Positions 41,566 through 49,353 of a stretch of 64,000 nucleotides of DNA are shown piece by piece. Source of the DNA: a bacterium 1XD8-76 (GTDB lineage: Bacteria; Bacillota; Clostridia; Lachnospirales; Lachnospiraceae); the NCBI GenBank assembly GCA_003611955.1, contig RAZE01000003.1:124001-188000 (forward strand), in the 5' to 3' direction. The notes beneath the pieces were generated by a model. The model made no database searches. It was not told the DNA's origin and saw nothing but the letters and a program-made list of their open reading frames with translations. Both the position numbers and the translations under genes were made by a program. The first letter of the stretch is position 1; each line of letters opens with the position of its first letter.

Positions 41566-44187
41566 ATGGCAAAATGGATTTACTTATTTACAGAAGGAAA
41601 TGCAGATATGCGGGAACTTCTGGGAGGTAAGGGAGCGAACCTGGCTGAGATGACAAACCTTGGACTGCCTGTACCTCAGGGGTTTACAATTACGACGGAA
41701 GCGTGTACTCAGTATTATGAGGATGGCAGGAAGATCAATGATGAGATCATCGGCCAGATCATGGAGTATATAGAGAAGATGGAGGAGATCACCGGCAGGA
41801 AATTCGGCGACAGGGAAAATCCGCTGCTTGTATCGGTACGTTCCGGCGCGAGAGCATCCATGCCCGGTATGATGGATACGATCCTGAACCTCGGCTTAAA
41901 CGAGGAAGTGGTGGAAGTATTGTCCAAAAAGTCCGGGAATCCCCGTTGGGCGTGGGACTGCTACAGAAGATTTATCCAGATGTACTCTGATGTTGTAATG
42001 GAAGTGGGCAAAAAATACTTTGAAGAGCTGATCGACCATATGAAACTGGAAAAGGGCGTAAAGCAGGATGTGGAGCTCACGGCTGATGATCTGAAGGTGC
42101 TCGCGAACCAGTTCAAGGCAGAGTACAAATCCAAAATCGGCGCGGACTTCCCGGATGATCCGAAGGCTCAGCTGATCGGCGCGATCGAAGCGGTATTCCG
42201 CTCATGGGACAACCCCCGCGCGAACGTGTACCGCCGCGACAACGATATCCCGTATTCCTGGGGAACCGCTGTCAATGTGCAGATGATGGCATTCGGCAAC
42301 ATGGGCGATACCTCCGGAACAGGTGTTGCGTTTACCCGTAACCCGGCTACCGGCGAGAAGGAGCTGATGGGTGAATTCCTGTTGAATGCGCAGGGCGAGG
42401 ACGTTGTGGCAGGTGTCCGCACACCACAGCCGATCAGGGAACTGCAGAACAGCATGCCGGAAGTGTATGCACAGTTTATAGACATCTGTAATAAGCTGGA
42501 AGACCATTATCGCGACATGCAGGATATGGAATTCACGATCGAAGATAAACACTTATATATGCTGCAGACGAGAAACGGCAAGAGAACAGCGAAAGCTGCG
42601 CTGAAGATCGCCTGCGATCTGGTGGACGAGGGCATGATTACCGAGGAGAAGGCGGTTTCCATGATCGATCCGAGAAATCTGGACTCCCTGCTGCACCCTC
42701 AGTTTGACAGTTATGTGATCAGCAAGGCCATCCCTGTGGCGAAGGGGCTGGCGGCAGCTCCCGGCGCGGCCTGCGGTAAGATCGTCTTCACGGCGGACGA
42801 CGCGAAGAAATGGGCGGCAAAAGGCGAGAAAGTCGTTTTAGTACGTCTGGAGACTTCCCCGGAAGATATCGAGGGTATGAAGGCGGCGCAGGGTATCCTG
42901 ACAGTCCGCGGAGGTATGACTTCCCATGCGGCAGTGGTTGCCCGCGGCATGGGCGCATGCTGTGTTTCCGGCTGTTCCGCTATCGAGATGGATGAGGCGC
43001 ATAAAGTATTCCGCATCGGCGCACAGGAATTCCACGAGGGCGATGTGATCTCCTTCGACGGTACCAGCGGTAATATTTACGACAGACCGATCCCGACTGT
43101 GGATGCAACGATCGCAGGTGAATTCGGCAGAATTATGGAATGGGCGGATAAATATCGTACTTTGAAAGTGCGCACCAATGCCGACACTCCTGCCGATGCG
43201 CAGAAAGCCCGTGAGCTCGGTGCGGAGGGTATCGGTCTGTGCAGAACGGAGCATATGTTCTTCGGCGGACATCGTATCGATGCGTTCCGCGAGATGATCT
43301 GCTCCGATACGCTGGAAGAGCGCGAGGAGGCGTTGAAAAAACTGCTTCCGCTGCAGCAGAATGACTTTGAGAAACTGTTCGAGGCTATGGAAGGCGATCC
43401 TGTGACGATCCGTTTCCTGGATCCGCCTCTGCACGAGTTTGTTCCCTCGGAGGAGGAAGACATCAGAAAGCTGGCGGATGCCAAGGGCAAGACCATGGAG
43501 GAGATCAGGAAGTTCATCGATACTCTGCATGAGATGAACCCGATGATGGGTCACCGCGGCTGCCGTCTGACCGTTACCTTCCCTGAAATTGCAAAGATGC
43601 AGACGCAGGCAGTGATCCGCGCGGCGCTCAATGTAAAGAAAGCGCATCCGGACTGGGATCTTGTACCTGAGATCATGATCCCGCTGATCGGCGATGATAA
43701 GGAATTGAAGTTTGTCAAGAAGAACGTGGTGGAGACAGCGGATGCCGAGATCAAGGCTGCCGGCATCGATCTGAAGTATGAAGTGGGTACGATGATCGAG
43801 ATTCCGAGAGCTGCCCTGACGGCAGACCAGATCGCTAAGGAGGCGGAGTTCTTCTGCTTCGGTACAAACGATCTGACTCAGATGACATACGGCTTCTCCA
43901 GAGATGATGCGGGCAAGTTCTTAGAAGCTTACTATAAGGCGAAGATCTTTGAGAACGATCCCTTTGCAAAACTTGACAGAAACGGCGTGGGTGTCCTGAT
44001 GGAGATGGCGATCAAGAAAGGCAAGGAGACGAGACCCGAACTCCACTGCGGTATCTGCGGCGAGCACGGCGGAGATCCTTCTTCTGTGGAATTCTGCCAT
44101 CATATCGGGCTTGACTATGTTTCCTGTTCACCGTTCAGAGTGCCCATCGCAAGGCTGGCGGCTGCGCAGGCGGCGATTTCCAATTGA
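41566..44187 (+). CDS. ppdK: Pyruvate, phosphate dikinase
   Basis: Interconverts pyruvate and phosphoenolpyruvate using ATP and phosphate with AMP and PPi, a central glycolytic step in many anaerobes. The 873 residues show the N-terminal GGKGANLAEMTNLGLPVPQGFTI region (about 20-42), the phospho-His motif TVRGGMTSHAAVVARGMGAC (about 445-464), and the C-terminal barrel with GCRLTVTFPEIAKMQTQA, CFGTNDLTQMTYGFSRDDA and HCGICGEHGGDP, which carries the catalytic Cys. Length is normal. Codon use is that of a highly expressed gene. Start follows AAAGGAGAAAAGAAGT. Confidence 0.97.
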   Translation: MAKWIYLFTEGNADMRELLGGKGANLAEMTNLGLPVPQGFTITTEACTQYYEDGRKINDEIIGQIMEYIEKMEEITGRKFGDRENPLLVSVRSGARASMPGMMDTILNLGLNEEVVEVLSKKSGNPRWAWDCYRRFIQMYSDVVMEVGKKYFEELIDHMKLEKGVKQDVELTADDLKVLANQFKAEYKSKIGADFPDDPKAQLIGAIEAVFRSWDNPRANVYRRDNDIPYSWGTAVNVQMMAFGNMGDTSGTGVAFTRNPATGEKELMGEFLLNAQGEDVVAGVRTPQPIRELQNSMPEVYAQFIDICNKLEDHYRDMQDMEFTIEDKHLYMLQTRNGKRTAKAALKIACDLVDEGMITEEKAVSMIDPRNLDSLLHPQFDSYVISKAIPVAKGLAAAPGAACGKIVFTADDAKKWAAKGEKVVLVRLETSPEDIEGMKAAQGILTVRGGMTSHAAVVARGMGACCVSGCSAIEMDEAHKVFRIGAQEFHEGDVISFDGTSGNIYDRPIPTVDATIAGEFGRIMEWADKYRTLKVRTNADTPADAQKARELGAEGIGLCRTEHMFFGGHRIDAFREMICSDTLEEREEALKKLLPLQQNDFEKLFEAMEGDPVTIRFLDPPLHEFVPSEEEDIRKLADAKGKTMEEIRKFIDTLHEMNPMMGHRGCRLTVTFPEIAKMQTQAVIRAALNVKKAHPDWDLVPEIMIPLIGDDKELKFVKKNVVETADAEIKAAGIDLKYEVGTMIEIPRAALTADQIAKEAEFFCFGTNDLTQMTYGFSRDDAGKFLEAYYKAKIFENDPFAKLDRNGVGVLMEMAIKKGKETRPELHCGICGEHGGDPSSVEFCHHIGLDYVSCSPFRVPIARLAAAQAAISN

Positions 44188-44203
44188 TGCCATAAGAATT
44201 TGG

Positions 44204-44400
44204 GTACTCGCAGGCAAAAGTATGAAAGAATGGCTTAAAATCAAGGTTTTTTAGGCTTGGTGGGGTTCATCACGGTGGTTGGTGGGCCCCACTTTTTCGT
44301 GTTTTTTATACCGCTGATAGAGGGGCGATTGGAGAAAAAATCGTACTATCAGGCAAAAGTATACTATCACGTAAAAGTCGAGGGTTTCCGTGATAGTATA
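44204..44400. repeat. Repeats and 12-bp inverted repeat after ppdK
   Basis: A 20-bp word beginning GTACT and ending CAGGCAAAAGTAT occurs at 44204-44223 and 44343-44362 with two differences. TATACTATCACG (44360-44371) is the exact reverse complement of 44389-44400 across a 17-base loop. The stretch 44188-44624 has no gene. Confidence 0.7.
44260..44297 (+). terminator. Possible ppdK terminator
   Basis: GTGGGG (44260-44265) pairs with CCCCAC (44287-44292), followed by five T residues; the loop is long. Confidence 0.45.
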
Positions 44401-44624
44401 TAGAAAAATTGAAAAATGTTAACGGGAGGGTAAGGGCTGTTCAATGGCTCTTTTTTCATTCCCCCAATACAACACATAAAATCGTTTCTTTTTATTCAGA
44501 TAATCTCCACGGGAAATAAAACCGATAAATCTGAAAAATGAAGATATTTTACAAGACGCAGGAAAAAATGAGAGGTAAAATGGCTTTTGACAAAATTCAA
44601 AAATTGAATTCGGAGGTAATCCAC

Positions 44625-44894
44625 ATGAAGAAAGAAATAAGGACAGTGGTATATGATGATGAACTGAGGATGGAGGCATACCGCCTTGAGGGGATTGTGC
44701 AGCCTTTTCCAAGCCATTTCCATGAGCATTATGTCATAGGGTTTGTGGAGAAAGGGGAGCGGGTGCTTTCCTGCCGTGACAGGGAATATGCCATAGAGGA
44801 AGGGAGCATCGTGCTTTTTAATCCGGGTGACAGCCATGCCTGCGTACAGAGTGATGAAGGGACGTTTGATTACTGCCAGGATTTATGGAAATGA
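44625..44894 (+). pseudogene. AraC-type regulator, sensor domain fragment
   Basis: ATG 44625 follows CGGAGG. About 85 residues of an AraC-like cupin domain remain (FPSHFHEHYVIGFVEKGERVL, YAIEEGSIVLFNPGDSHAC), then the sequence runs into aldo/keto reductase DNA in another frame near 44880 and stops. The DNA-binding helix-turn-helix half is missing. A deletion joining two genes is the simplest explanation. Confidence 0.75.
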
Positions 44895-45558
44895 AGCAGA
44901 TGTAGGACGCGGCATTCAGAGGGCGATAGAGGAAGGATTTGTGACAAGAGAGGAAATCTTTGTCACCACTAAGATGTGGACGGATGATTTTGATAACGGC
45001 GCGGAGGCGATCAATGCTTCTCTTGAAAGGCTTGGACTGGACTACATTGACCTGATGATCTTACATCATTCCCAGCCCAGCAATGATGTGGAGGCATACC
45101 AGGCGATGGAGCAGGCAGTCAGCGAAGGGAAGCTCCGGTCCATTGGCCTTTCCAATTATTATACACCGGAGGATTTTGACCGGCTGGTAAACGCAACATC
45201 CATCACGCCTGCACTGCTCCAGAACGAAACCCATCCTTACCATCAGAGCATGGAGATGAAGGAACACCTGCGGCAGTATGGAACGGTTATGGAGTCATGG
45301 TTTCCGCTTGGCGGACGTGGTAACACGCAGACGTTGTTTCATGATGAAGTGATTTCCGGGATAGCGCAGGCTCATGGCAAGACTTCGGCACAGATTATCC
45401 TGCGCTGGCATCTGCAGGCGGGGAATATAGCGATTCCTGGTTCAAGTAATGAGGATCATATTCAGGAGAACTTTGAGATATTTGACTTTGAACTGACGGA
45501 TGAAGAAATGGAGCAGATGACCGGACTTGACCGCAATGAACGGTTTGCCGGGTATTGA
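44881..45558 (+). pseudogene. Aldo/keto reductase, C-terminal fragment
   Basis: The frame from IYGNEADVGRGIQRAIEEGF to FDFELTDEEMEQMTGL covers about 225 residues of a ~280-residue 2,5-diketogluconate-reductase-like enzyme. FVTTKMWTDDFDNG, YIDLMILHHSQPSND, SIGLSNYYTPEDF and IPGSSNEDHIQENFEIFDF are conserved. The N-terminal ~55 residues with the catalytic Asp are absent, replaced by the AraC fragment out of frame. Unlikely to be active. Confidence 0.8.
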
Positions 45559-45678
45559 TTCCTATGAGATGATGGTTTTAAAAAAGAGATATATTGTCCC
45601 GGATCGTTAAGGAGAAGGATGATGTGCCACATTTTTGCAGAGTGTGTGGCATAAACTCCTTCCTTGCCGGAAGTGATG

Positions 45679-45707
45679 TTGAGGAAGGGGAACAATCTCT
45701 ATATAAT
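45679..45707 (+). promoter_or_regulatory. Promoter of the interrupted aldo/keto reductase gene
   Basis: TTGAGG (45679-45684) and TATAAT (45702-45707) are 17 bp apart, about 45 bp upstream of the start at 45755. Confidence 0.6.
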
Positions 45708-45754
45708 ACTTACAAGGTAAAAATATTACCAAATAATGATCGGAGGAAAAAGAG

Positions 45755-45919
45755 ATGAGTCAGGCTTATATTACTTTGAATAATGGAACAAAAATCCCGC
45801 AGTTTGGTATGGGTGTGTATATGGTGCCTGCGGGAGATGCAACAAAGAATGCGTGCCTGGAGGCCCTGAAGATGGGATATCGTCATATTGACACTGCCCA
45901 CGCATACCAGAAAGAGTAA
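45755..45919 (+). pseudogene. Aldo/keto reductase, N-terminal fragment cut by prophage
   Basis: Starts at ATG 45755 after CGGAGG and reads MSQAYITLNNGTKIPQFGMG, then GYRHIDTAHAYQKE, and stops at 45917-45919. This is the first ~54 residues of an aldo/keto reductase, ending exactly after the catalytic Asp-Tyr segment. The recombinase gene of the prophage begins 40 bp later on the opposite strand. The missing 3' part is expected beyond the right end of the prophage. Confidence 0.82.
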
Positions 45920-45950
45920 GCGGCTATTTGTTGTATAGAACAAAAGCCGC
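45905..45950. other. Probable left attachment junction (attL) with inverted repeat
   Basis: Homology to aldo/keto reductase ends near 45916. GCGGCTATTTGTT (45920-45932) is nearly the reverse complement of AACAAAAGCCGC (45939-45950) with one bulge. The hairpin could terminate the recombinase transcript or be part of the phage attachment arm. The exact crossover bases cannot be set without attR. Confidence 0.55.
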
Positions 45951-45958
45951 CCCTTCAT

Positions 45959-47449
45959 TTAGCAGAAAGCCCAGTATATAGTTATATCCCCATTGAGTAC
46001 AACGACCTTTTCTATAAGGCTATGCACCAGGGCATAAAGCCCATCACCGTCCCCGGCTTCAATAATACCAGATAAAGAAGCCAGAGCCGCCGCCGCTTCC
46101 CCCTTAGACATTTTCCCGGAGTCTTCCGCTTCGGCTTCTTCCAGGCACTTCTGCGCCGCCTTGCGTTCTTCCTTAAGAGCGGATAGGCGGTCTTGTATTT
46201 CTTCCAGCCCGACAATCCCCGTCTGATAGAGATTAAGAAGCCTTGTTATTTGCTTTTCCACGTTTCCCAGCCGTTCCCGGAACGCCCCAAGGTCGGGCGG
46301 AGCTTCCCCGGCGTTTTCTTCGACCAGTGCATCCAGGGCAGCCGGATCCAGAGCGAGCTTTTTAATTTCTTCCAGCACCAGGGCATCCAGATCGGACACG
46401 GTAAAGTGTTCCTTACGGTTGGAGCAGGAATCCGACTTGATCATCCGCTTACTACAGCGGCTTACAGAGTAGCATATATATTTGTTGACTTTAGAGGTTT
46501 TCCAGCCCCACTGGCGGATAGACATCCGGGCGCCGCAGTCCCCACAGAACAAAAGACCAGAGAGCAGCCCGTCCGAACCAGAGTAAGCCCGCTTATAGGC
46601 TTTTTTATTTTGGGATAAGCGGTCATTTACTTTTTGCCAGACTTCCGGGGAAACCAGCGCCTCATGCTTCCCGGAGTATTCCAGGTCATTCATAAAGACC
46701 CGGCCAGCATATACCGGATTGCGGAGGACCCGGCCGCACTGATCGGCAGCAGAGCGACGATCCCGGTCAGCATATACGCCGTATTTCTTCTGGACGTAGT
46801 CGCCTATTTCCCCCAGGCTTCGCCCGGAGCTATAGAGCTTATACATATCCTTCACGACACGGGAGGAAAACGGATCCACGACAAGCGACCGCTTACCGTT
46901 TTCCTGCAGTTCGGACTTATAGCCGATAGGTGTTATGCCAGAGTAGTAGTTACCTTCCTTAAGCCCGGCTTGCTTCCCCATCATCATTCTTGATTTTATA
47001 TTTTCCCGTTCCATTTGGGCGAAGGCCGCCAGTATTCCAACGATACACCGCCCGAAGGGCGTGGCGGTATCAAAACTTTCCATAAGGGAAATAAAGTTAC
47101 AGCCATTTTCTAAAAAGACATCTTCCAGCAGGATAAGCACGTCCTTCTGAGATCGGGAGAGGCGGTCGAGCTTCCAGACAATAACCTTTTTCACATAGCC
47201 GCCCTGCACGTCCTTAATTACTTGATTGATGCCGGGGCGGTCGAGCGTAGCCCCGGAGTAGCCCGGATCGATATGGACAGCGTTTACAGTAAAGCCCATA
47301 GCGGAACAGTAGGAGCGGAGCCTTGCCTCCTGTTCCCCGACGCTATAACCTTCTTCTGCCTGTTCCGTTGTAGATACCCGGATATAGAGGTCGGCCACGT
47401 TTTCAAGATTGAAAGCAGCCGGAGCCGGGCTTAATTCTTTTTGTTTCAT
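45959..47449 (-). CDS. Large serine recombinase (prophage integrase)
   Basis: A 496-residue site-specific recombinase. The N-terminal catalytic domain has ADLYIRVSTTEQAEEGYS with the nucleophilic Ser, VWKLDRLSRSQKDVL and a FGRCIVGILAAFAQMERENI segment. The Recombinase domain follows (VLRNPVYAGRVF, KHEALVSPEVW), then a zinc ribbon LLFCGDCGARMSIR with a later Cys pair, and a C-terminal coiled coil (LLNLYQTGIVGLEEIQDRL). Such enzymes integrate phages at short protein-coding attB sites; location at the broken reductase gene fits. Start follows AAGGAGG on the minus strand. Confidence 0.95.
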   Translation of the reverse strand: MKQKELSPAPAAFNLENVADLYIRVSTTEQAEEGYSVGEQEARLRSYCSAMGFTVNAVHIDPGYSGATLDRPGINQVIKDVQGGYVKKVIVWKLDRLSRSQKDVLILLEDVFLENGCNFISLMESFDTATPFGRCIVGILAAFAQMERENIKSRMMMGKQAGLKEGNYYSGITPIGYKSELQENGKRSLVVDPFSSRVVKDMYKLYSSGRSLGEIGDYVQKKYGVYADRDRRSAADQCGRVLRNPVYAGRVFMNDLEYSGKHEALVSPEVWQKVNDRLSQNKKAYKRAYSGSDGLLSGLLFCGDCGARMSIRQWGWKTSKVNKYICYSVSRCSKRMIKSDSCSNRKEHFTVSDLDALVLEEIKKLALDPAALDALVEENAGEAPPDLGAFRERLGNVEKQITRLLNLYQTGIVGLEEIQDRLSALKEERKAAQKCLEEAEAEDSGKMSKGEAAAALASLSGIIEAGDGDGLYALVHSLIEKVVVLNGDITIYWAFC

Positions 47450-47499
47450 AAAGCATAGTCCTCCTTAAAAACGGGCGCAAAAATAGCCCCGCCTTGTAC

Positions 47500-47617
47500 T
47501 TGTGTTTTTGGCCGGACCATGCTATAATACATTTGCTCGGAATGTTTATAACATGGCCGTAAAGCCGCCCCGCCCCCGTAAGCCACGCCAATGGCTGGGG
47601 GCGGGGTTCCTTTTTTA
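47500..47617 (+). ncRNA. Candidate small RNA: promoter plus strong terminator
   Basis: On the plus strand TTGTGT (47500-47505) and TATAAT (47523-47528) are 17 bp apart. About 35 bp later CCCCGCCCCC (47568-47577) pairs perfectly with GGGGGCGGGG (47597-47606), with an inner GCCA/TGGC stem, followed by TTCCTTTTTT. A transcript of about 80 nt would be made opposite to the flanking recombinase and SWIM genes. No reading frame with a binding site is seen. The hairpin could instead only terminate the minus-strand SWIM transcript. Confidence 0.4.
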
Positions 47618-48058
47618 TTTCAAAGTTTCTACGCCGCATTTTGAAGCAAGGTAATACATATGCTTGCAAGGTACTTTTCTTTTCTTAAAATCCGGACAGG
47701 AGCAGCGGCGGAGCGTTGTCCGATATTTCCCATTAGTAGCACCAGCAAATAAACCATACTTTAATTCAGTATCTATGTAGGTCGGTGTTAATTCACCATA
47801 CGCCGCCCTTTCTTTTCTTGCCTGGGCTTTTTCACCTTCAACAAACGCCCAGCGTTTCCAGAGTTTCTCCGCCGGAGCTTTAGTATATAAGATATCCGAA
47901 AGAAGCAGAGCCGCAGCAATTAAAAGACATACTATAGCAACGATTACCGACTCATAGAACGTTTGTTCGTGTGGGGTAATTAGACTATAGGGTGCGCTGA
48001 TAGCAAACAAGGCGGCAAGCGCAAGTTTCCACTTATTGAAAAATTTTAAGTATTTCAT
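47615..48058 (-). CDS. Membrane protein with C-terminal SWIM-like zinc finger
   Basis: ATG 48058 is supported by AAAGGGG on the minus strand, giving 147 residues; a longer frame overlaps the repressor gene and is not needed. Two hydrophobic segments (about 13-28 and 36-54) are followed by a basic linker and CSCPDFKKRKVPCKHMYYL, the CxC...CxH signature of a SWIM zinc finger. It lies between repressor and recombinase in a lysogenic-expression position, typical for superinfection exclusion or cargo genes; a role is only inferred. Confidence 0.65.
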   Translation of the reverse strand: MKYLKFFNKWKLALAALFAISAPYSLITPHEQTFYESVIVAIVCLLIAAALLLSDILYTKAPAEKLWKRWAFVEGEKAQARKERAAYGELTPTYIDTELKYGLFAGATNGKYRTTLRRCSCPDFKKRKVPCKHMYYLASKCGVETLK

Positions 48059-48086
48059 AAAAGCAATCCCCTTTCTATACGTTTTA

Positions 48087-48578
48087 CTAAGATACTTCGG
48101 ACTTTTCCGCCGCTTTTTCTTCTTTTTCAAGTTCCTGGCGGTAAAGTTCGACTTTTTCATCTACAGATAATTCTGAAAAGTCAGCAGGCGGAGCCGCAGG
48201 AGCCATCGGGGAAATTTCCCCAGATTGAAAAGCTGCTGCGACTTCCCGAACATAATTAAAGATTGTTTCCTGGGCTTCCGGTTTGAGGTTTACGAACTTT
48301 TCAACCATAACATAGGCGGCGTTAGATAAGCCGTACTCTTCGGACAAGGCATCCAGCGCAGAGCTGGGCGCAGCCTTGAACATTTCCCCGGTTCCGTTCC
48401 TTAACCATTCTTCCCGAACATTAAACTCCCTACAAATAAGAGATACCGCAGCGTCGCTGGGATTACTTTTTCCCGTTTCATACGTTGCAACGGTATTTCT
48501 TTTTATTTTTAGGCGGTCGGCAAATTCCTGCTGGGTAAGGTTGAGCGCCTTTCTTATTTGTTTTAAGCGCACATTCAT
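48087..48578 (-). CDS. Phage repressor, XRE family (CI-like)
   Basis: A 163-residue protein beginning MNVRLKQIRKALNLTQQEFA at ATG 48578, ten bases after GGGGG. The helix-turn-helix is residues ~5-60 (LTQQEFADRLKIKRNTVATYETGK). The C-terminal part (LKPEAQETIFNYVREVAA then an Ala/Pro and Glu-rich tail) lacks a LexA-like Ser/Lys self-cleavage domain, so induction probably depends on something other than classic autocleavage. It faces the rightward early promoter across a 240-bp control region. Confidence 0.88.
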   Translation of the reverse strand: MNVRLKQIRKALNLTQQEFADRLKIKRNTVATYETGKSNPSDAAVSLICREFNVREEWLRNGTGEMFKAAPSSALDALSEEYGLSNAAYVMVEKFVNLKPEAQETIFNYVREVAAAFQSGEISPMAPAAPPADFSELSVDEKVELYRQELEKEEKAAEKSEVS

Positions 48579-48602
48579 AAATAGCACCCCCTTTCAAAAA
48601 CA

Positions 48603-48631
48603 AGTATAAGCCTTAAATTGTGGTATGTCAA
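48603..48631 (-). promoter_or_regulatory. Leftward repressor promoter
   Basis: On the minus strand TTGACA (48631-48626) and TATACT (48608-48603) are exactly 17 bp apart, upstream of the repressor gene. Confidence 0.85.
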
Positions 48632-48638
48632 CAAAATT

Positions 48639-48708
48639 GTTTTATAGCCACAAAAAATGTGTTGACAAACGGCTTATAGCCACATATAATAGTTTTATAG
48701 CCACAAAA
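48639..48708. promoter_or_regulatory. Operator repeats of the lysogeny switch
   Basis: GTTTTATAGCCACAAAA occurs identically at 48639-48655 and 48692-48708, with a third, weaker site GGCTTATAGCCACA at 48671-48684 lying in the spacer of the rightward promoter. A partial inverted site (TTGTGGTAT) is at 48618-48626 inside the leftward promoter. Spacing and position fit binding by the repressor and the Cro-like protein. Confidence 0.75.
48662..48690 (+). promoter_or_regulatory. Rightward early promoter
   Basis: A perfect consensus: TTGACA (48662-48667), 17-bp spacer, TATAAT (48685-48690). An operator site lies in the spacer and another directly after the -10 box, so repressor binding would block it. 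Confidence 0.92.
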
Positions 48709-48736
48709 CGTACCCTCCTTACAGAAGGGTACAACA

Positions 48737-48782
48737 TAATTACTTACTTGCCAATAAAAAACCATTGACAAGTAAGTAATTA
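48737..48782 (+). repeat. 14-bp perfect inverted repeat in the early leader
   Basis: TAATTACTTACTTG (48737-48750) is the exact reverse complement of 48769-48782, loop 18. A smaller hairpin GTACCCT/AGGGTAC lies just before it (48709-48732). Both are in the untranslated leader of the Cro-like gene. Confidence 0.8.
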
Positions 48783-48817
48783 TAAAAACCCTTAACAGTC
48801 AAGGAAGGAGGAAACGG

Positions 48818-49027
48818 ATGGCCGCGAAAAACCAGCAGAAAACCATTGATAACATTAGACGCCTTATCCGTACAAAGGGTCTTAAGCAGACTTTCGTAGC
48901 AGAGCAGGCAGGACTAACGGATCAGCAGCTTACAGACATTCTGAGCAATAGGAGGCTACTGAGGGTGGAGCATTTGGAGCCGTTGGCGCGGGTGTTGGGC
49001 GTAACTATTGAAGCATTGATTTCTTAA
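48818..49027 (+). CDS. Cro-like XRE DNA-binding protein
   Basis: A 69-residue helix-turn-helix protein starting after AAGGAGGAAACGG. NIRRLIRTKGLKQTFVAEQAGLTDQQLTDIL gives the recognition helices, and LEPLARVLGVTIEALI is the typical XRE end. As the first gene of the rightward transcript opposite the repressor, it most likely acts like Cro. Probably binds the same operators. Confidence 0.85.
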   Translation: MAAKNQQKTIDNIRRLIRTKGLKQTFVAEQAGLTDQQLTDILSNRRLLRVEHLEPLARVLGVTIEALIS

Positions 49028-49042
49028 GAAGGAGGTAAGGAC

Positions 49043-49231
49043 ATGGCAGCAGTTAAAAGAGTTGAGGGCTACACGGAAGAACAGATCAGCAGCGCAAAGC
49101 GCCTTATTGACGTTCTGATGGGAGTACCGGAAGAAAAGCAGCCGCTTTTTACGGCAGTCGCTACCGCCTATATTGACGGTGTAGAAACCGGGGCGCGGAT
49201 TGCCAGAGAAATGGAAGGGGCAGCAGTATGA
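49043..49231 (+). CDS. Small phage protein
   Basis: Sixty-two residues, starting after AGAAGGAGGTAAGGAC. Mostly helical, with the segment IDVLMGVPEEKQPLFTAVA. A similar VPEE(K/R)xP motif occurs in the 153-residue protein at 49311, so the two may be related small early proteins. Function unknown. Confidence 0.7.
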   Translation: MAAVKRVEGYTEEQISSAKRLIDVLMGVPEEKQPLFTAVATAYIDGVETGARIAREMEGAAV

Positions 49232-49353
49232 GGACGCCGGGCGGCTTACGCTTTGGCGGGCGGGGCGGCTTCGGCAACTATAAACATTACGAGCAAAAAA
49301 GGAGTAACACATGGACAAAGAAAGCATTGATATCAAAACGGCGATCCAGATAG
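49228..49353 (+). CDS. Possible 41-residue peptide
   Basis: An ATG overlaps the previous stop (ATGA) and opens a Gly/Arg-rich frame (GGLRFGGRGGFGNYKHY). It overlaps the start of the next gene. Without a clear binding site this is weak. Confidence 0.22.
   Translation: MRTPGGLRFGGRGGFGNYKHYEQKRSNTWTKKALISKRRSR

Noticed and set aside
45900-47450. tRNA gene as the attachment site of the prophage
   Set aside because: No tRNA is visible, and the serine recombinase with the broken reductase gene explains the site.
47615-48160. 181-residue version of the SWIM protein
   Set aside because: The extra 34 residues overlap the repressor gene, while ATG 48058 has a good AAAGGGG site.
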